Positions 53,584-62,982 of a DNA stretch of 64,000 nucleotides are shown here, in pieces; position 1 is the first letter of the stretch, and each line of letters opens with the position of its first letter. This stretch comes from Sphingobacteriales bacterium 50-39. Its GTDB lineage: Bacteria > Bacteroidota > Bacteroidia > Chitinophagales > Chitinophagaceae. Position numbers and translations under genes: made by a program. The notes under the pieces were generated by a model. The model was not told the DNA's origin and searched no databases. It was given only the letters and a program-made list of their open reading frames with translations. The stretch lies in NCBI GenBank assembly GCA_001898505.1, contig MKTZ01000016.1, forward strand, positions 364,387 through 428,386, given 5' to 3'.

Positions 53584-53606
53584 TAGTCTACTACCTTTGT
53601 AGACAA
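53584..53606. promoter_or_regulatory. Operator 3 overlapping a -7 box
   Basis: TAGTCTAC-TACCTTT-GTAGACAA. The spacer with the next G makes TACCTTTG, a perfect Bacteroidota -7 box for the rightward monooxygenase remnant, so a bound protein would block RNA polymerase. Supports a repressor model. Confidence 0.8.
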
Positions 53607-53669
53607 ATCTAGCGCTATTCATTCATCAGCCAAAAAATAAATTACTTTTACCACCTAAATATTCACTGC

Positions 53670-54728
53670 ATGTCACCCATCGCCATTTATCACGAGCATC
53701 CCGACTGGTTCAAGCCCCTGTTTGCGGAGCTGGAGCAACGTGGATTGCCATATGTATGTCTGAACCCCGCGGCTCATCAATTCGCCATTGAAGCGCCGGC
53801 TCCCGACTATTCGCTTTTCTTCAACCGCATGAGCCCTTCCGCCTATCTCAGGGAAGGAACACAAGGCATTTTCTATACATTAAACTATCTGAGATATCTT
53901 GAAGATCATAAGATCCCTGTCGTCAACGGATACAAGGCTTTTACCTATGAGACTTCAAAGGGGCTTCAGCTTCAGTTGCGGAGCTGAACCTCAACGATAT
54001 CAAGGGAGAGCAGGCACCTTCACTGGACGCATGGTCCACTGCGGCGGCCCTGGCTGCGGTGACGCATAAACAGGAGCTGATGGTGGCGGTGCGCCCGACA
54101 TTTCACAATCCGGCGCTGCTGGCAAAACAGGCGGCAAATATCGATCATATCAGCGGAGGTCGCCTGTCACTTAATGTCGTATCCTCGTGGTGGCGGGATG
54201 AGGCTACCAAATACGGCGTAGGATTCGAGCAGCATGATGACCGGTATGCCCGTACGGCCGAATGAGTCAGAGGCTGCTAAGGAACTTATAGCGTCCACCT
54301 GTGATGGATATGTCATGCATGGTGACGAACCGGCCACCATCGAAAGGCGCATCAGGGATATCAGGGAGAGAAGGGAACGAAAGGAATTGCCGCCGATGAA
54401 ATATGGCGTGGCTGCTTTCAGCATTGTCCGGAACAGCACTCCAGAGGTAAACAAGGAATTGGAGCGTATCACCAATGTACAAGCCGGCAGCCCCGGATAC
54501 CATAATTACCAGCAATGGCTGGCAGGTACGCAGCTGGAACAAAAGGTGTCGCTGGAAGATTATTCAGTATCCAACCGTGGCCTGCGTTCCGGATTGGTTG
54601 GTACGCCTGCACAGGTAGAAGACAGGATCGGCGAGTTTGAAAAAGCCGGTGTCGACTTTTTCCTACTGCAATGCAGTCCTCAGTTAGAAGAGATGCAGCG
54701 CTTTGCCGACGTCATTATCACGTTATAG
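53670..54728 (+). pseudogene. ATP-grasp start fused to a decayed LLM flavin monooxygenase
   Basis: The first ~100 codons encode the start of a RimK-like ATP-grasp protein (AIYHEHPDWFKPLFAELEQR, SLFFNRMSPSAYL). At about 53960 the frame shifts into the middle of a luciferase-like monooxygenase (AELNLNDIKGEQAPSLDAWS, HISGGRLSLNVVSSWWRDEA). That frame ends at DDRYARTAE, and after a second deletion (about 54265) the C-terminal third follows (SEAAKELIASTCDGYVMHGD). At least two deletions therefore removed both the start and the middle of the monooxygenase. Intact relatives (SfnG/SsuD type) release sulfite from sulfones or sulfonates. It lies behind operator 3. Confidence 0.85.
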
Positions 54729-55783
54729 CTCAAAAAAAGACTATCCGTATACCCGGGATCTATATTTTCCACCTTCCCTTCCAGAACACTCTGCCCTGCA
54801 TTGGCGGGATTATTACCTCTGCCAAGCGGCCAGCGGCCGCTGGTCTCCAATATCCTGATCCCCCCGAGGGCAGCAGCCTGCAAACCGAAGTCGGTGCAAT
54901 TATTATGGTTGAGATCGTAGACCATATGATCGTACCGCGCCAGCAAATCCAAAATACGGCGGAACCGTTCGGCGGAAATGAACTTTCCCACCGACTCATC
55001 CCATTCGTGGGCGGCATCATCTTTAAAATCCGATGGAGCCTTTGCGTGCAAAGGGGTACCCGACAAAAAGCCCTTTTTATGTGGATAAAACCCAAACGAC
55101 CGGGCAACGACGCTGTGGTCGGTATTGTACTTGATGAGGGTGACAAATGTATGCCCTACATTGTTGATATGCGCAAATGCTTTCCGCCTGCCAGGTATTG
55201 GTTGTTTCACATGGACAATCATCGCAAATTCCGTTGCGGCCTTTCCGTCATCGAAGGCTGCAAGCAACTGAGAGACCTGAATGGGTGTGGAGACCCAGGT
55301 GCCGGGCATACTGACAGCATTGCTATCGGGGAGAGATGAATCCGGAAGATCCCCCAATAGGCAACTATCCGTATCTGCAGCAGCACTGCCATCACCGGAT
55401 AAAATCTCCCGATATACAGGCGCATCATACCAGGCAGTGGTCCTATATTGTTCCAATATAGCTTTACGGTAAAACCTCATCGCCAGCGGGTAAAGTTTCA
55501 GTCGGGAAGATAATCGGGCAAGACCGGCAAATAGCCGGTACCGTCCCTTACCATCGGCTACAGGGCGACGAAGCTTCACGATCCGATATAATCTCCTAAT
55601 GGCCTTCCGAGCATCCCGCGTCCTGGAAAAATCAGCCTCGGCATCCGTCAGTTCTGAAAACGTTGCTTCTTCGGCATGGTATCCGTTGCGGACAGGCAAC
55701 AACGAGTCGGATTTATGTAGAACAATACCTGCATGGGCCGAGAGACCGATAAAAAGGACTGATATAAGCCATATTCGTTTCAA
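54680..55783 (-). CDS. Secreted protein with NlpC/LRAT-like Cys-His pair
   Basis: 367 residues with a signal peptide (WLISVLFIGLSAHAG). The first 130 residues are helical. From about residue 185 a thiol-hydrolase-like domain is suggested: NNVGHTFVTLIKYN with His211 and LNHNNCTDFGLQAAALGG with Cys296. That is the circularly permuted order seen in LRAT/PPPDE-type folds, where His comes before Cys. Substrate unknown: amide bonds of peptides or lipids are both possible. It is controlled by operator 4 (about 40 nt upstream) and converges on the monooxygenase remnant with a 49-nt overlap. Confidence 0.6.
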   Translation of the reverse strand: MKRIWLISVLFIGLSAHAGIVLHKSDSLLPVRNGYHAEEATFSELTDAEADFSRTRDARKAIRRLYRIVKLRRPVADGKGRYRLFAGLARLSSRLKLYPLAMRFYRKAILEQYRTTAWYDAPVYREILSGDGSAAADTDSCLLGDLPDSSLPDSNAVSMPGTWVSTPIQVSQLLAAFDDGKAATEFAMIVHVKQPIPGRRKAFAHINNVGHTFVTLIKYNTDHSVVARSFGFYPHKKGFLSGTPLHAKAPSDFKDDAAHEWDESVGKFISAERFRRILDLLARYDHMVYDLNHNNCTDFGLQAAALGGIRILETSGRWPLGRGNNPANAGQSVLEGKVENIDPGYTDSLFLSYNVIMTSAKRCISSN

Positions 55784-55825
55784 GAGAGTTTAGCTTTTTA
55801 CACAACAATAATATATATTTTTATT

Positions 55826-55848
55826 TAGTCTACCAATTTTGTAGACTA
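55826..55848. promoter_or_regulatory. Operator 4 (perfect TAGTCTAC-N7-GTAGACTA)
   Basis: Both arms exact. It lies between the ceramidase-like gene (ending 55854) and the secreted NlpC/LRAT-like gene (starting 55783), so it controls the latter. Confidence 0.85.
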
Positions 55849-55853
55849 TTAAT

Positions 55854-56666
55854 TTAAACCAAACCCCTTTCCCGGAAAAGGCTGACGAAATACCAGGTCG
55901 ACATGGCCGCTGCCAGGTGCTTTAAGGTATGCCCGCTGACGACATGCAAAGCCCCATATACAGCATGGTCGCCGGCATCCAGCACTTTGGCGATGATATA
56001 CCATAACACCACCAGCAGCAGCTGACGGATACCGGCCTTGTAGCCGGTCCTGGGGTAAAGCCATATTATAAGTGGTATCAGAACGATCGGGTAATACTGC
56101 ACCAGAATGTATGGGCGAAGGTCCCCCCTGCCCTGCTGCCCGGTGAAATGCCACCAGAAAACACTGCCGATGCCCAGGCTGACCAACAGGGCTAACAGGA
56201 GCACCGGCTTGCGGCTTCCGATGAAATCAGTAATGGTGGCGGCAAGCAGGGACATGAAAATGATGGTCATGGGCAGCCTGTCCCATAGCAGCGTATCACT
56301 ATCCGGACTATAATGATACCAGGCGGACCCAAGGCCGGTGGCGATCACGCCGGAAAAAAGAGTTGCATATATAATTGAGATGGAGCCCTGGTTGGCAGTT
56401 CTGGCCACCATGATCAGACCGTAAGATCCTGTGAAAAGAAAAGCCAGGTTGCTCAGCACATTCAAGGTATTGGGGATGCCCCACCAGGTTCTTTTGTCGG
56501 CAAAATTATGATACGCAGCGGCTTGCTCTACAGGATCGAGCATATACAGCAGTGATATCACTATTAGCGTCAATCCAAGCAATATCCCGGCTCTGGCCCG
56601 TCTGCTAAGCCCTGTGTCAATAGAGGCCCTCTCCATGGTAAGGATATTTTGCCTAAATATCGTCAA
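55854..56666 (-). CDS. Ceramidase-like (CREST) membrane protein
   Basis: 270 residues with seven hydrophobic segments. The alkaline ceramidase pattern is clear: YHNFADKRTWWGIPNTLNVL near the start, a conserved SAWYHYSPDSDTLLWDRLPM region with His and Asp metal ligands, and the His pair near the C-terminus (GDHAVYGALHVVSGHTLKHL). These residues form the zinc site of the CREST hydrolases that split N-acyl amides of sphingolipids. It is divergent from metN, with operator 5 between them, so it probably belongs to the same sulfur regulon. A sulfonolipid (N-acyl capnine) would be a plausible substrate in this phylum. Confidence 0.8.
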   Translation of the reverse strand: MTIFRQNILTMERASIDTGLSRRARAGILLGLTLIVISLLYMLDPVEQAAAYHNFADKRTWWGIPNTLNVLSNLAFLFTGSYGLIMVARTANQGSISIIYATLFSGVIATGLGSAWYHYSPDSDTLLWDRLPMTIIFMSLLAATITDFIGSRKPVLLLALLVSLGIGSVFWWHFTGQQGRGDLRPYILVQYYPIVLIPLIIWLYPRTGYKAGIRQLLLVVLWYIIAKVLDAGDHAVYGALHVVSGHTLKHLAAAMSTWYFVSLFRERGLV

Positions 56667-56674
56667 AATTTCAT

Positions 56675-56697
56675 TAGTCTATACAATTTGTAGACTT
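56675..56697. promoter_or_regulatory. Operator 5 (TAGTCTAT-N7-GTAGACTT)
   Basis: Lies in the 78-nt gap between the divergent ceramidase-like gene and metN; could control both. One mismatch in each arm. Confidence 0.75.
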
Positions 56698-56744
56698 TCA
56701 ATATTTGCCTATATTTGCAAACCCAATAAAAATGCCGGCGCAGC

Positions 56745-57518
56745 ATGATAGAGCTTAGAAATGTCAGTAAGGTATATTATAAGAAGGGGGCGGCCGTCAA
56801 AGCGCTCTCCGACATAGCACTTCGGGTCGGCAAGGGAGAAATATATGGCGTCATCGGCTCCTCGGGCGCAGGCAAAAGCACCCTGATCCGCTGCATCAAC
56901 CTGCTGGAAACGCCGACAAATGGACAGGTCATCGTCAATGAACAGGACCTCGGCAGCCTACCGGCCAGGCAGCTTGCGCTGGCCAGAAGGAATATCGGGA
57001 TGATCTTCCAGCATTTCAACCTCCTCTCCTCCAGAACTGTATATGAAAATATCGCCCTTCCTCTCGAGTTGGATAATATACCCAGGCAGCAAATCGATCG
57101 CCGGGTCCGCGAGTTGCTGGAATGGGTAGGCCTGAACGAAAAGTCAACAGACTATCCGGTCAGCCTTTCCGGTGGACAAAAACAAAAGGTCGCCATCGCC
57201 CGCACGCTCGCCAGTAAACCCGATGTCCTTCTCTGTGATGAGGCCACAAGCGCCCTGGACCCGGAGACCACGGTTTCCATCCTTTCGCTCCTGAAAGATA
57301 TCAACAGGGATTTCGGCATTACCATCCTGCTGATCACCCATGAAATGAATGTCGTAAGAGCCATCTGCGACAAGGTAGCGGTCATCGCCGACGGCAGGCT
57401 GATAGAGGAAGGAAAGGTAAATGAGGTTTTCTCTAATCCGAGAAACCTGGCAACAAAAAGACTGATCGCCTCTTCCCTTCACTATGATGTTACACAAAAA
57501 GGAGGCGTTCATGTCTGA
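56745..57518 (+). CDS. metN: Methionine ABC transporter ATPase MetN
   Basis: 257 residues. Walker [17 protein letters not shown]-loop MIFQHFNLL, signature [18 protein letters not shown], Walker [15 protein letters not shown] and switch [10 protein letters not shown] are all intact. It energises uptake of D/L-methionine or related sulfur compounds together with MetI and MetQ encoded next. The C-terminal ACT-like regulatory domain found in Escherichia coli MetN is absent, so feedback inhibition of the same sort is unlikely. Behind operator 5. Confidence 0.93.
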   Translation: MIELRNVSKVYYKKGAAVKALSDIALRVGKGEIYGVIGSSGAGKSTLIRCINLLETPTNGQVIVNEQDLGSLPARQLALARRNIGMIFQHFNLLSSRTVYENIALPLELDNIPRQQIDRRVRELLEWVGLNEKSTDYPVSLSGGQKQKVAIARTLASKPDVLLCDEATSALDPETTVSILSLLKDINRDFGITILLITHEMNVVRAICDKVAVIADGRLIEEGKVNEVFSNPRNLATKRLIASSLHYDVTQKGGVHV

Positions 57519-58167
57519 ATCGATGATCCGGATGCTGATGAGCGGCCTTGGAGAGACCATATTGATGACCTTCGCTTCCGGCTTCTTCAGCTTTCTGATA
57601 GGCTTACCCCTGGGCGTAACCCTGTTTATGACCCGACCGGGAGAAGTATTGGAGAATAAGCTTATTTATCGCCTGGTCGGCATATTTGTTAATATCTTCA
57701 GAAGCATCCCCTTCATCATCCTTATTGTCTGGATGATCCCATTCACCCGCCTCGTAGTGGGTACATCTATAGGCGTTTTTGCCGCACTGGTCCCCTTGAG
57801 CATCGGCGCTGCTCCCTTTGTCGGCAGGATGGTGGAGAACAGCCTGCTCGAAGTCCCCCATGGATTGATCGAAGCCGCAAGGGCCATGGGCGCAACACCG
57901 CTACAGATCATTCGGAAGGTCCTGCTCCCTGAAGCTTTGCCTTCGCTGGTGAACGCAGCGTCCATAACGCTCATCTCTCTGGTGGGATATTCTGCCATGG
58001 GAGGCGCCGTTGGCGCCGGCGGTCTGGGACAGATCGGCTATCAGTACGGATATGTTGGCTATGATATCGTCGTAATGAATACTGTACTGATTTTGCTGGT
58101 AGCCCTGGTATTCCTCATACAATGGATGGGGCATCTTATTTCCCGTAAAGTAGATCATAGAAAATAA
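57511..58167 (+). CDS. metI: Methionine ABC transporter permease MetI
   Basis: 218 residues from the ATG at 57511, which overlaps the metN stop by 8 nt. About five hydrophobic helices; the coupling loop is [20 protein letters not shown], the usual permease EAA motif. Typical MetI segment [20 protein letters not shown] is present. Together with MetN it forms the inner membrane transport core. Confidence 0.93.
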   Translation: MSESMIRMLMSGLGETILMTFASGFFSFLIGLPLGVTLFMTRPGEVLENKLIYRLVGIFVNIFRSIPFIILIVWMIPFTRLVVGTSIGVFAALVPLSIGAAPFVGRMVENSLLEVPHGLIEAARAMGATPLQIIRKVLLPEALPSLVNAASITLISLVGYSAMGGAVGAGGLGQIGYQYGYVGYDIVVMNTVLILLVALVFLIQWMGHLISRKVDHRK

Positions 58168-58178
58168 ACACCATCGAC

Positions 58179-58982
58179 ATGCACAGGATCAACATCCCTA
58201 TACTCTCCGCCCTTATGCTTCTCTCCGGGTGTCACAGCAACACCCATAACGATCCTCACCACATCCGGGTAGGTGTCGAGTCAGGACCGGAATATTCCAT
58301 GGCGCAAGCCGCCCAAAAAGTGGCCAAAGAAAAATTCGGGATCGAGGTCGAGCTCGTAGCATTCAATGATTATGTAATGCCCAATGAATCGCTGCGGCAA
58401 AAAGACATCGACATCAATGTATTTCAAAACCGCCCTTTCCTCGAGGTACAGGCCAAACAGCGGGGATACCAATTTTCGGTCCTGGGCAATACTTTCGTCT
58501 ATCCACTTGCGGGGTATTCCAAAAAGATCAGGTCAGTCGCTGAACTGGCCGATGGCAGTACGGTGATCATTCCCAACGATCCCACCAATTCAGGAAGGGC
58601 TCTCCTGTTGCTACAGACTGCCGGGCTCCTGAAGTTAAAGGAAGGCGTGGGCCTGCTGCCAACGTTGAACGATATCATCGATAATCCCCGGCACCTTAAC
58701 ATCCTGGAACTGGAAGCTCCTCAGCTTCCCCGCGCCCTCGACGATCAAAAGGTAGCGGTCGCGGCTATCAACAACACATTTGCAGGTCCTGCCGGTCTGG
58801 TCGCAAAGCGTGACGGTCTATTCGTCGAGGACGGGAAATCCCCCTACGTCAATATCATCGTCTGCCGTACGGAAGATAAGGATAATGAAATTTTGCAGCA
58901 ATTTGCAAAAGCATATGAATCCCCGGAAGTGGAAGCTGTTGCCGACTCCGCTTTTAAAGGCGGCGCCATCAAAGGATGGTAG
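58179..58982 (+). CDS. metQ: Methionine-binding lipoprotein MetQ
   Basis: 267 residues. Lipoprotein signal with lipobox LMLLSGCHSN. NLPA-family motifs: VGVESGPEYSMAQAAQKVAK, NESLRQKDIDINVFQNRPFL, and VIIPNDPTNSGRALLLLQTA. It binds methionine or a related compound in the periplasm and delivers it to MetNI. Starts 11 nt after metI. Confidence 0.93.
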   Translation: MHRINIPILSALMLLSGCHSNTHNDPHHIRVGVESGPEYSMAQAAQKVAKEKFGIEVELVAFNDYVMPNESLRQKDIDINVFQNRPFLEVQAKQRGYQFSVLGNTFVYPLAGYSKKIRSVAELADGSTVIIPNDPTNSGRALLLLQTAGLLKLKEGVGLLPTLNDIIDNPRHLNILELEAPQLPRALDDQKVAVAAINNTFAGPAGLVAKRDGLFVEDGKSPYVNIIVCRTEDKDNEILQQFAKAYESPEVEAVADSAFKGGAIKGW

Positions 58983-59546
58983 ATCCCGGAGGTGTTCACG
59001 CAGAACAGATATAAATATTTTTTGCCGAAGTACGGTAAGGAGAACTGCGGTAAGAATTGCCTAACGGTCATGCGGTTGAAAAAAGCCTTTCGATATTCAC
59101 TCCTTCTCTGCGAAAAAATAAATTCGGTGATTTAGTGAATTACTGACAGATGAAAAACGGGAAAAACACTCGTTTTTTACAGAAGAATATTCATTAATAT
59201 AAATGCAGCGATTAGTTATGCTGGATAAATCACCTCACCAGGATTATCATGATGGGAAATCAGAAATGTGGAAAACTTTTTCGCTCGTATATTTAGAAAA
59301 CGTAGAATTACGCTGGCGGGAAAAACAAATTGCGATTATCTTTATATTGATCTCTCTTCGTGTTATCCGACCTTGGAATCTGCCTTCCACAATTCGGACT
59401 GATTAGTATCAGCGTTTTTTTAGACTGGCTGCCTGAAGTATCTGAAGCCGTTAACCCTTAGTATTTCTAACTACTAGACTTAGCCGCGCCTGGCTTCAGG
59501 CCTGATAAGTTGTGTTTGTCCATTCCTTACCAAGTCAATTATCGGC
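58983..59546. other. 560-nt stretch between MetNIQ and the eCIS locus
   Basis: Only short frames without family resemblance. The operator palindrome is not present. No terminator or RNA gene could be supported with confidence. Confidence 0.5.
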
Positions 59547-60140
59547 ATGATTGATAGAGCCCTTTTATTGCTCAAAAATGAACTGGCGAATTATCTTGCC
59601 ACAAGAGATTCCGCCACGGTGATCCTCGACAACATCGGGTTGTTCGAGACATCGGCCGGTACCACGCTTCCCGATAACATCGTGATCTCACTGGTAAATG
59701 TGGAAGAAGAAAGCGCCCTCAAAAATCAACCAGCAGTAAAAAGACCTTTCACCAACACCGCGATCTACCGCAATCCACCGGTATTCCTCAATCTATACGT
59801 GCTTTTCACCTGTAACTACTCGGGCGATGGCTACAGGCTTGCCCTGAGAAGACTTTCCTTTGTCATCCAATTCCTGCAAAGCAAGAACTCCTTTTCCAAT
59901 TCCTCATCCGTATCCGCATCTGCTGCCGATGTATCCGACAATGACGGCGCGGAGCTGAGATTTACAATGGAGATGTATACACTCACCTTCGAACAGATCA
60001 ATCACTTATGGGGTTCGCTCGGCGGACGCCAGGCGCCCTTTGTGATGTACAAACTGCGATTGATCGCGCTGACCGAACGGGCAATCGTCCGCGAAGCCCT
60101 GCTCATCGAAGAAGTGGATACATATATTAATAGGAAATAG
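59547..60140 (+). CDS. DUF4255 tail-cap-like protein of an eCIS (Pvc16 type)
   Basis: 197 residues. MIDRALLLLKNELANYLATR at the start and LYVLFTCNYSGDGYRLALRR in the middle are typical of DUF4255 proteins. These are found in contractile injection systems, where they cap or terminate the tail tube. The gene begins a compact rightward cluster with a tail sheath gene, which fixes the context. Good match to length and motif order. Confidence 0.85.
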   Translation: MIDRALLLLKNELANYLATRDSATVILDNIGLFETSAGTTLPDNIVISLVNVEEESALKNQPAVKRPFTNTAIYRNPPVFLNLYVLFTCNYSGDGYRLALRRLSFVIQFLQSKNSFSNSSSVSASAADVSDNDGAELRFTMEMYTLTFEQINHLWGSLGGRQAPFVMYKLRLIALTERAIVREALLIEEVDTYINRK

Positions 60141-60156
60141 CTTCATTACGCTAACT

Positions 60157-61488
60157 ATGAAAGTACTCTACAAACCACTGTTAGAGGTCAGGTTGACGCA
60201 CGAGTATTTCATCACGGACGTCAACGGGCACACGCTTTTCGGCGAGACCGACCAGCCAAAGCGCATGCAATTCCTGTTGGATGCCTATTCCAACGATGTC
60301 GATTCCATCGAAAAAGAATTGCTCATCTCTTTCTCCGACACCTTCAAAAGTCTCCACGACGCTTGCCTGCTCAAACTCATCCCCGCTTATTCGGGGTTTA
60401 AGATCATGGTCAAAGTGAATCAATCACAACTGGACGACAAGACCATCGTCTACACCCCGGTCACCGACCTGCCGGACGATCTTTGCGCATGCATCAGCAT
60501 CGCAAAAAAGACCAACCTCATCGACCAGTTGACCAATTCACGCATCAGCACGCCCTTCCCATCTAACTATTTCTTTACCAACGAGAATATCGTGGGTGAC
60601 AAAGTCTGGCCCTTTATCACCAATCCAATCCCCCCGCTCGATCCGCTATTCCCCTATGAACAGGGCGAAATGGCCACCTACGGCACATCGATCCGGAGCT
60701 TCTATACGGACAATAACGGCGCCGAACAGTGGAACCCCGTAACGGGAACCTCGTTTGCAAACGAGTCTGACCGGATGCTCGTCCCACTACAATTCACCTA
60801 TACGATCCCGACGACGGCCAATGTGACTACAGCCACTTTCGCATTAAAGGACAGCAAGGGGAACGAAATAAGAACGATCACCGCAGCAAACGGCACCTCG
60901 CCGCTTAACCCGGTCCCGCTGGACTTTTCTGCCAATGTCCCCCATCCCTTAGCGCTGGGGATCACCGGGTCCCTGATCGACTATACCTACCAGTTGCAGG
61001 TGACCGGCGACAATGGCTACCGGTTCGCCCGGACCCTGCTATTTAGCAAGGAGCTCTATAACCCCGGCACCTGGGCCGTGATAATGATCCAGACAAAGGC
61101 AAAGAACACCCAATTCAATCTCCTCGACAGCGATGGGCGCTTGTTCACCAGACGGCAACCGGATAATACCCTGATCAACGCGCCTACCTTCGAGATGCCG
61201 ATCGGCAGCCGGTTCGGCTATTTCAGGTATTTCAACGACCGCGGCAAACAGCTCACCCTTGCGCCCGATCTGACTGCCTATCTCTATGCCAACCCCAATA
61301 ACCCCTTCCTACAAACGCTGAAGCCCAGGACCATTTCCAAGCTCTACCTGCTGTTGACCGATAACACCGGCACGCAGACCAAATACCTTCCCAACCCCGT
61401 GAACTATACCACGGTCAAAGACAAGGGCAACCGCATTTGCTTTGATATCCGGGTACCCCAATCCGACCTGTTCCCGATCGTCCTATAA
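60157..61488 (+). CDS. eCIS-associated protein of unknown function
   Basis: 443 residues, no signal peptide. N-terminal half reads VRLTHEYFITDVNGHTLFGE and a beta-rich region; the central part (about 225-290) looks like an Ig-like fold (ATFALKDSKGNEIRTITAAN); the C-terminal part is again beta-rich. It lies between the cap and sheath genes with small gaps (16 and 37 nt), a position reserved in Bacteroidota eCIS loci for an unnamed conserved protein. Role unknown. Confidence 0.7.
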   Translation: MKVLYKPLLEVRLTHEYFITDVNGHTLFGETDQPKRMQFLLDAYSNDVDSIEKELLISFSDTFKSLHDACLLKLIPAYSGFKIMVKVNQSQLDDKTIVYTPVTDLPDDLCACISIAKKTNLIDQLTNSRISTPFPSNYFFTNENIVGDKVWPFITNPIPPLDPLFPYEQGEMATYGTSIRSFYTDNNGAEQWNPVTGTSFANESDRMLVPLQFTYTIPTTANVTTATFALKDSKGNEIRTITAANGTSPLNPVPLDFSANVPHPLALGITGSLIDYTYQLQVTGDNGYRFARTLLFSKELYNPGTWAVIMIQTKAKNTQFNLLDSDGRLFTRRQPDNTLINAPTFEMPIGSRFGYFRYFNDRGKQLTLAPDLTAYLYANPNNPFLQTLKPRTISKLYLLLTDNTGTQTKYLPNPVNYTTVKDKGNRICFDIRVPQSDLFPIVL

Positions 61489-61525
61489 TAATGATTAATT
61501 AAACACAACATAAAAACAAAATCAT

Positions 61526-62956
61526 ATGGCCGAGTACAGACATCCGGGGATATACATAGAAGAGATACCTCATCTCCCTCCCTCCATCGCTTCAGTCGAA
61601 ACGGCCATCCCGGCCTTTATCGGCTATACCGAAAAAGCGCAATGGCAGCAACCTGACGACCTGCTGAATGTCCCAAGACGCATCGAGTCGTTGCTGGAAT
61701 ACGAACGGCTGTACGGTTATCCCTCGCCGGAGACTGCTGGCCTGTCCGTCGTGTTCTCCACTTCTGGCTCCCGGGTGGATGTCAACGGGTTCGTCGATGA
61801 GACCACCCGTTCAAAATTTCTGATGCACTATTCATTGCAGATGTTCTTTGCCAACGGTGGCGGTCCTTGCTGGATAAATTCCATCGGCAACTACACGGAC
61901 TCGGGCGGCGTGATCATATCCCAGCCGCTCCAGGACGGACTAAATGACATCGCCAAAATCAATGAAGTGACGCTGCTGGTCTTCCCGGATGCGATCAACC
62001 TGTCCTCGATGACGGAATATTATACTCTCTACGCCCGCGCGATTCAGCAATGCGTGGACCTGCAGGATCGCTTTACGGTACTGGATATCTATCATTCCGT
62101 TGCGAACGGGGATAATTGGTTACAAGATGTCATTGATATGCGAAACACGCTTAGCCCTGTCGAGCCCTCGGACCTCAAGTATGCCGCGGTATACTTCCCC
62201 CGCCTTTACACCGGGGTCAACTTCAATTACAAAGTCGCCGGCGACCAGACCCGTGACAACGATGCCGTTGTCAAGATCACCGGGGGCGCCGCCGAAACTC
62301 TGGACGCCCTGAAAAGCGCCAATAACGCCCAATATTTCCAGGCGAAGAACGCCGTCACCAACATCCAGATGCTCCTACCCGCATCCTCCGCGATGGTCGG
62401 CATCTATGCCCAGGTGGACAATGCCCGCGGGGTATGGAAGGCGCCGGCGAACGTGAACATCGTGAACGCGATCCGCCCTGAGATCCTCATCAATAACCAG
62501 GAACAGGACGGACTGAACGTCGACACCAATTTCGGCAAGTCGGTGAATGTCATCCGCAGTTTCGAAGGCCGCGGGCCGGCCATCGTCTGGGGAGCCAGGA
62601 CCCTCGCAGGCAACGACAACGAATGGCGCTACATCCCGGTCCGGCGATTCTTCATCATGGTGGAAGAGTCCGTGAAGAATGCTACCGAGCAATTCGTTTT
62701 CGAGCCCAACGACGAGAACACCTGGACACGGGTAAAATCGATGATCGCCAACTACCTCACCGAACAATGGAAGAAAGGAGCCCTCATGGGTTCATCGACA
62801 AAGGAAGCCTTCTTCGTGCATGTCGGGCTCAACGAGACGATGACCGAGGTCGACATCTGGGAAGGCCGGATGATCGTAGAGATCGGTATGGCCGTTGTCC
62901 GGCCGGCGGAGTTCATCATCCTCCGCTTCATGCACAAGATGCTGGCTGAATCATAA
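61526..62956 (+). CDS. Contractile tail sheath protein
   Basis: 476 residues. The start YRHPGIYIEEIPHLPPSIAS is the standard sheath opening; the C-terminal domain with PVRRFFIMVEESVKNATEQF, FEPNDENTWTRVKSMIANYL and IEIGMAVVRPAEFIILRFMH is equally typical. Subunits stack around the tube and contract to drive it through a target membrane. The short length compared with T4 sheath fits eCIS/type VI-like sheaths. Confidence 0.93.
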   Translation: MAEYRHPGIYIEEIPHLPPSIASVETAIPAFIGYTEKAQWQQPDDLLNVPRRIESLLEYERLYGYPSPETAGLSVVFSTSGSRVDVNGFVDETTRSKFLMHYSLQMFFANGGGPCWINSIGNYTDSGGVIISQPLQDGLNDIAKINEVTLLVFPDAINLSSMTEYYTLYARAIQQCVDLQDRFTVLDIYHSVANGDNWLQDVIDMRNTLSPVEPSDLKYAAVYFPRLYTGVNFNYKVAGDQTRDNDAVVKITGGAAETLDALKSANNAQYFQAKNAVTNIQMLLPASSAMVGIYAQVDNARGVWKAPANVNIVNAIRPEILINNQEQDGLNVDTNFGKSVNVIRSFEGRGPAIVWGARTLAGNDNEWRYIPVRRFFIMVEESVKNATEQFVFEPNDENTWTRVKSMIANYLTEQWKKGALMGSSTKEAFFVHVGLNETMTEVDIWEGRMIVEIGMAVVRPAEFIILRFMHKMLAES

Positions 62957-62982
62957 TTGATCAACCCCAAAATCAGGATAAA

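Noticed and set aside
59203..59406. 67-codon frame between metQ and the eCIS genes
   Set aside because: No ribosome site and no family resemblance.
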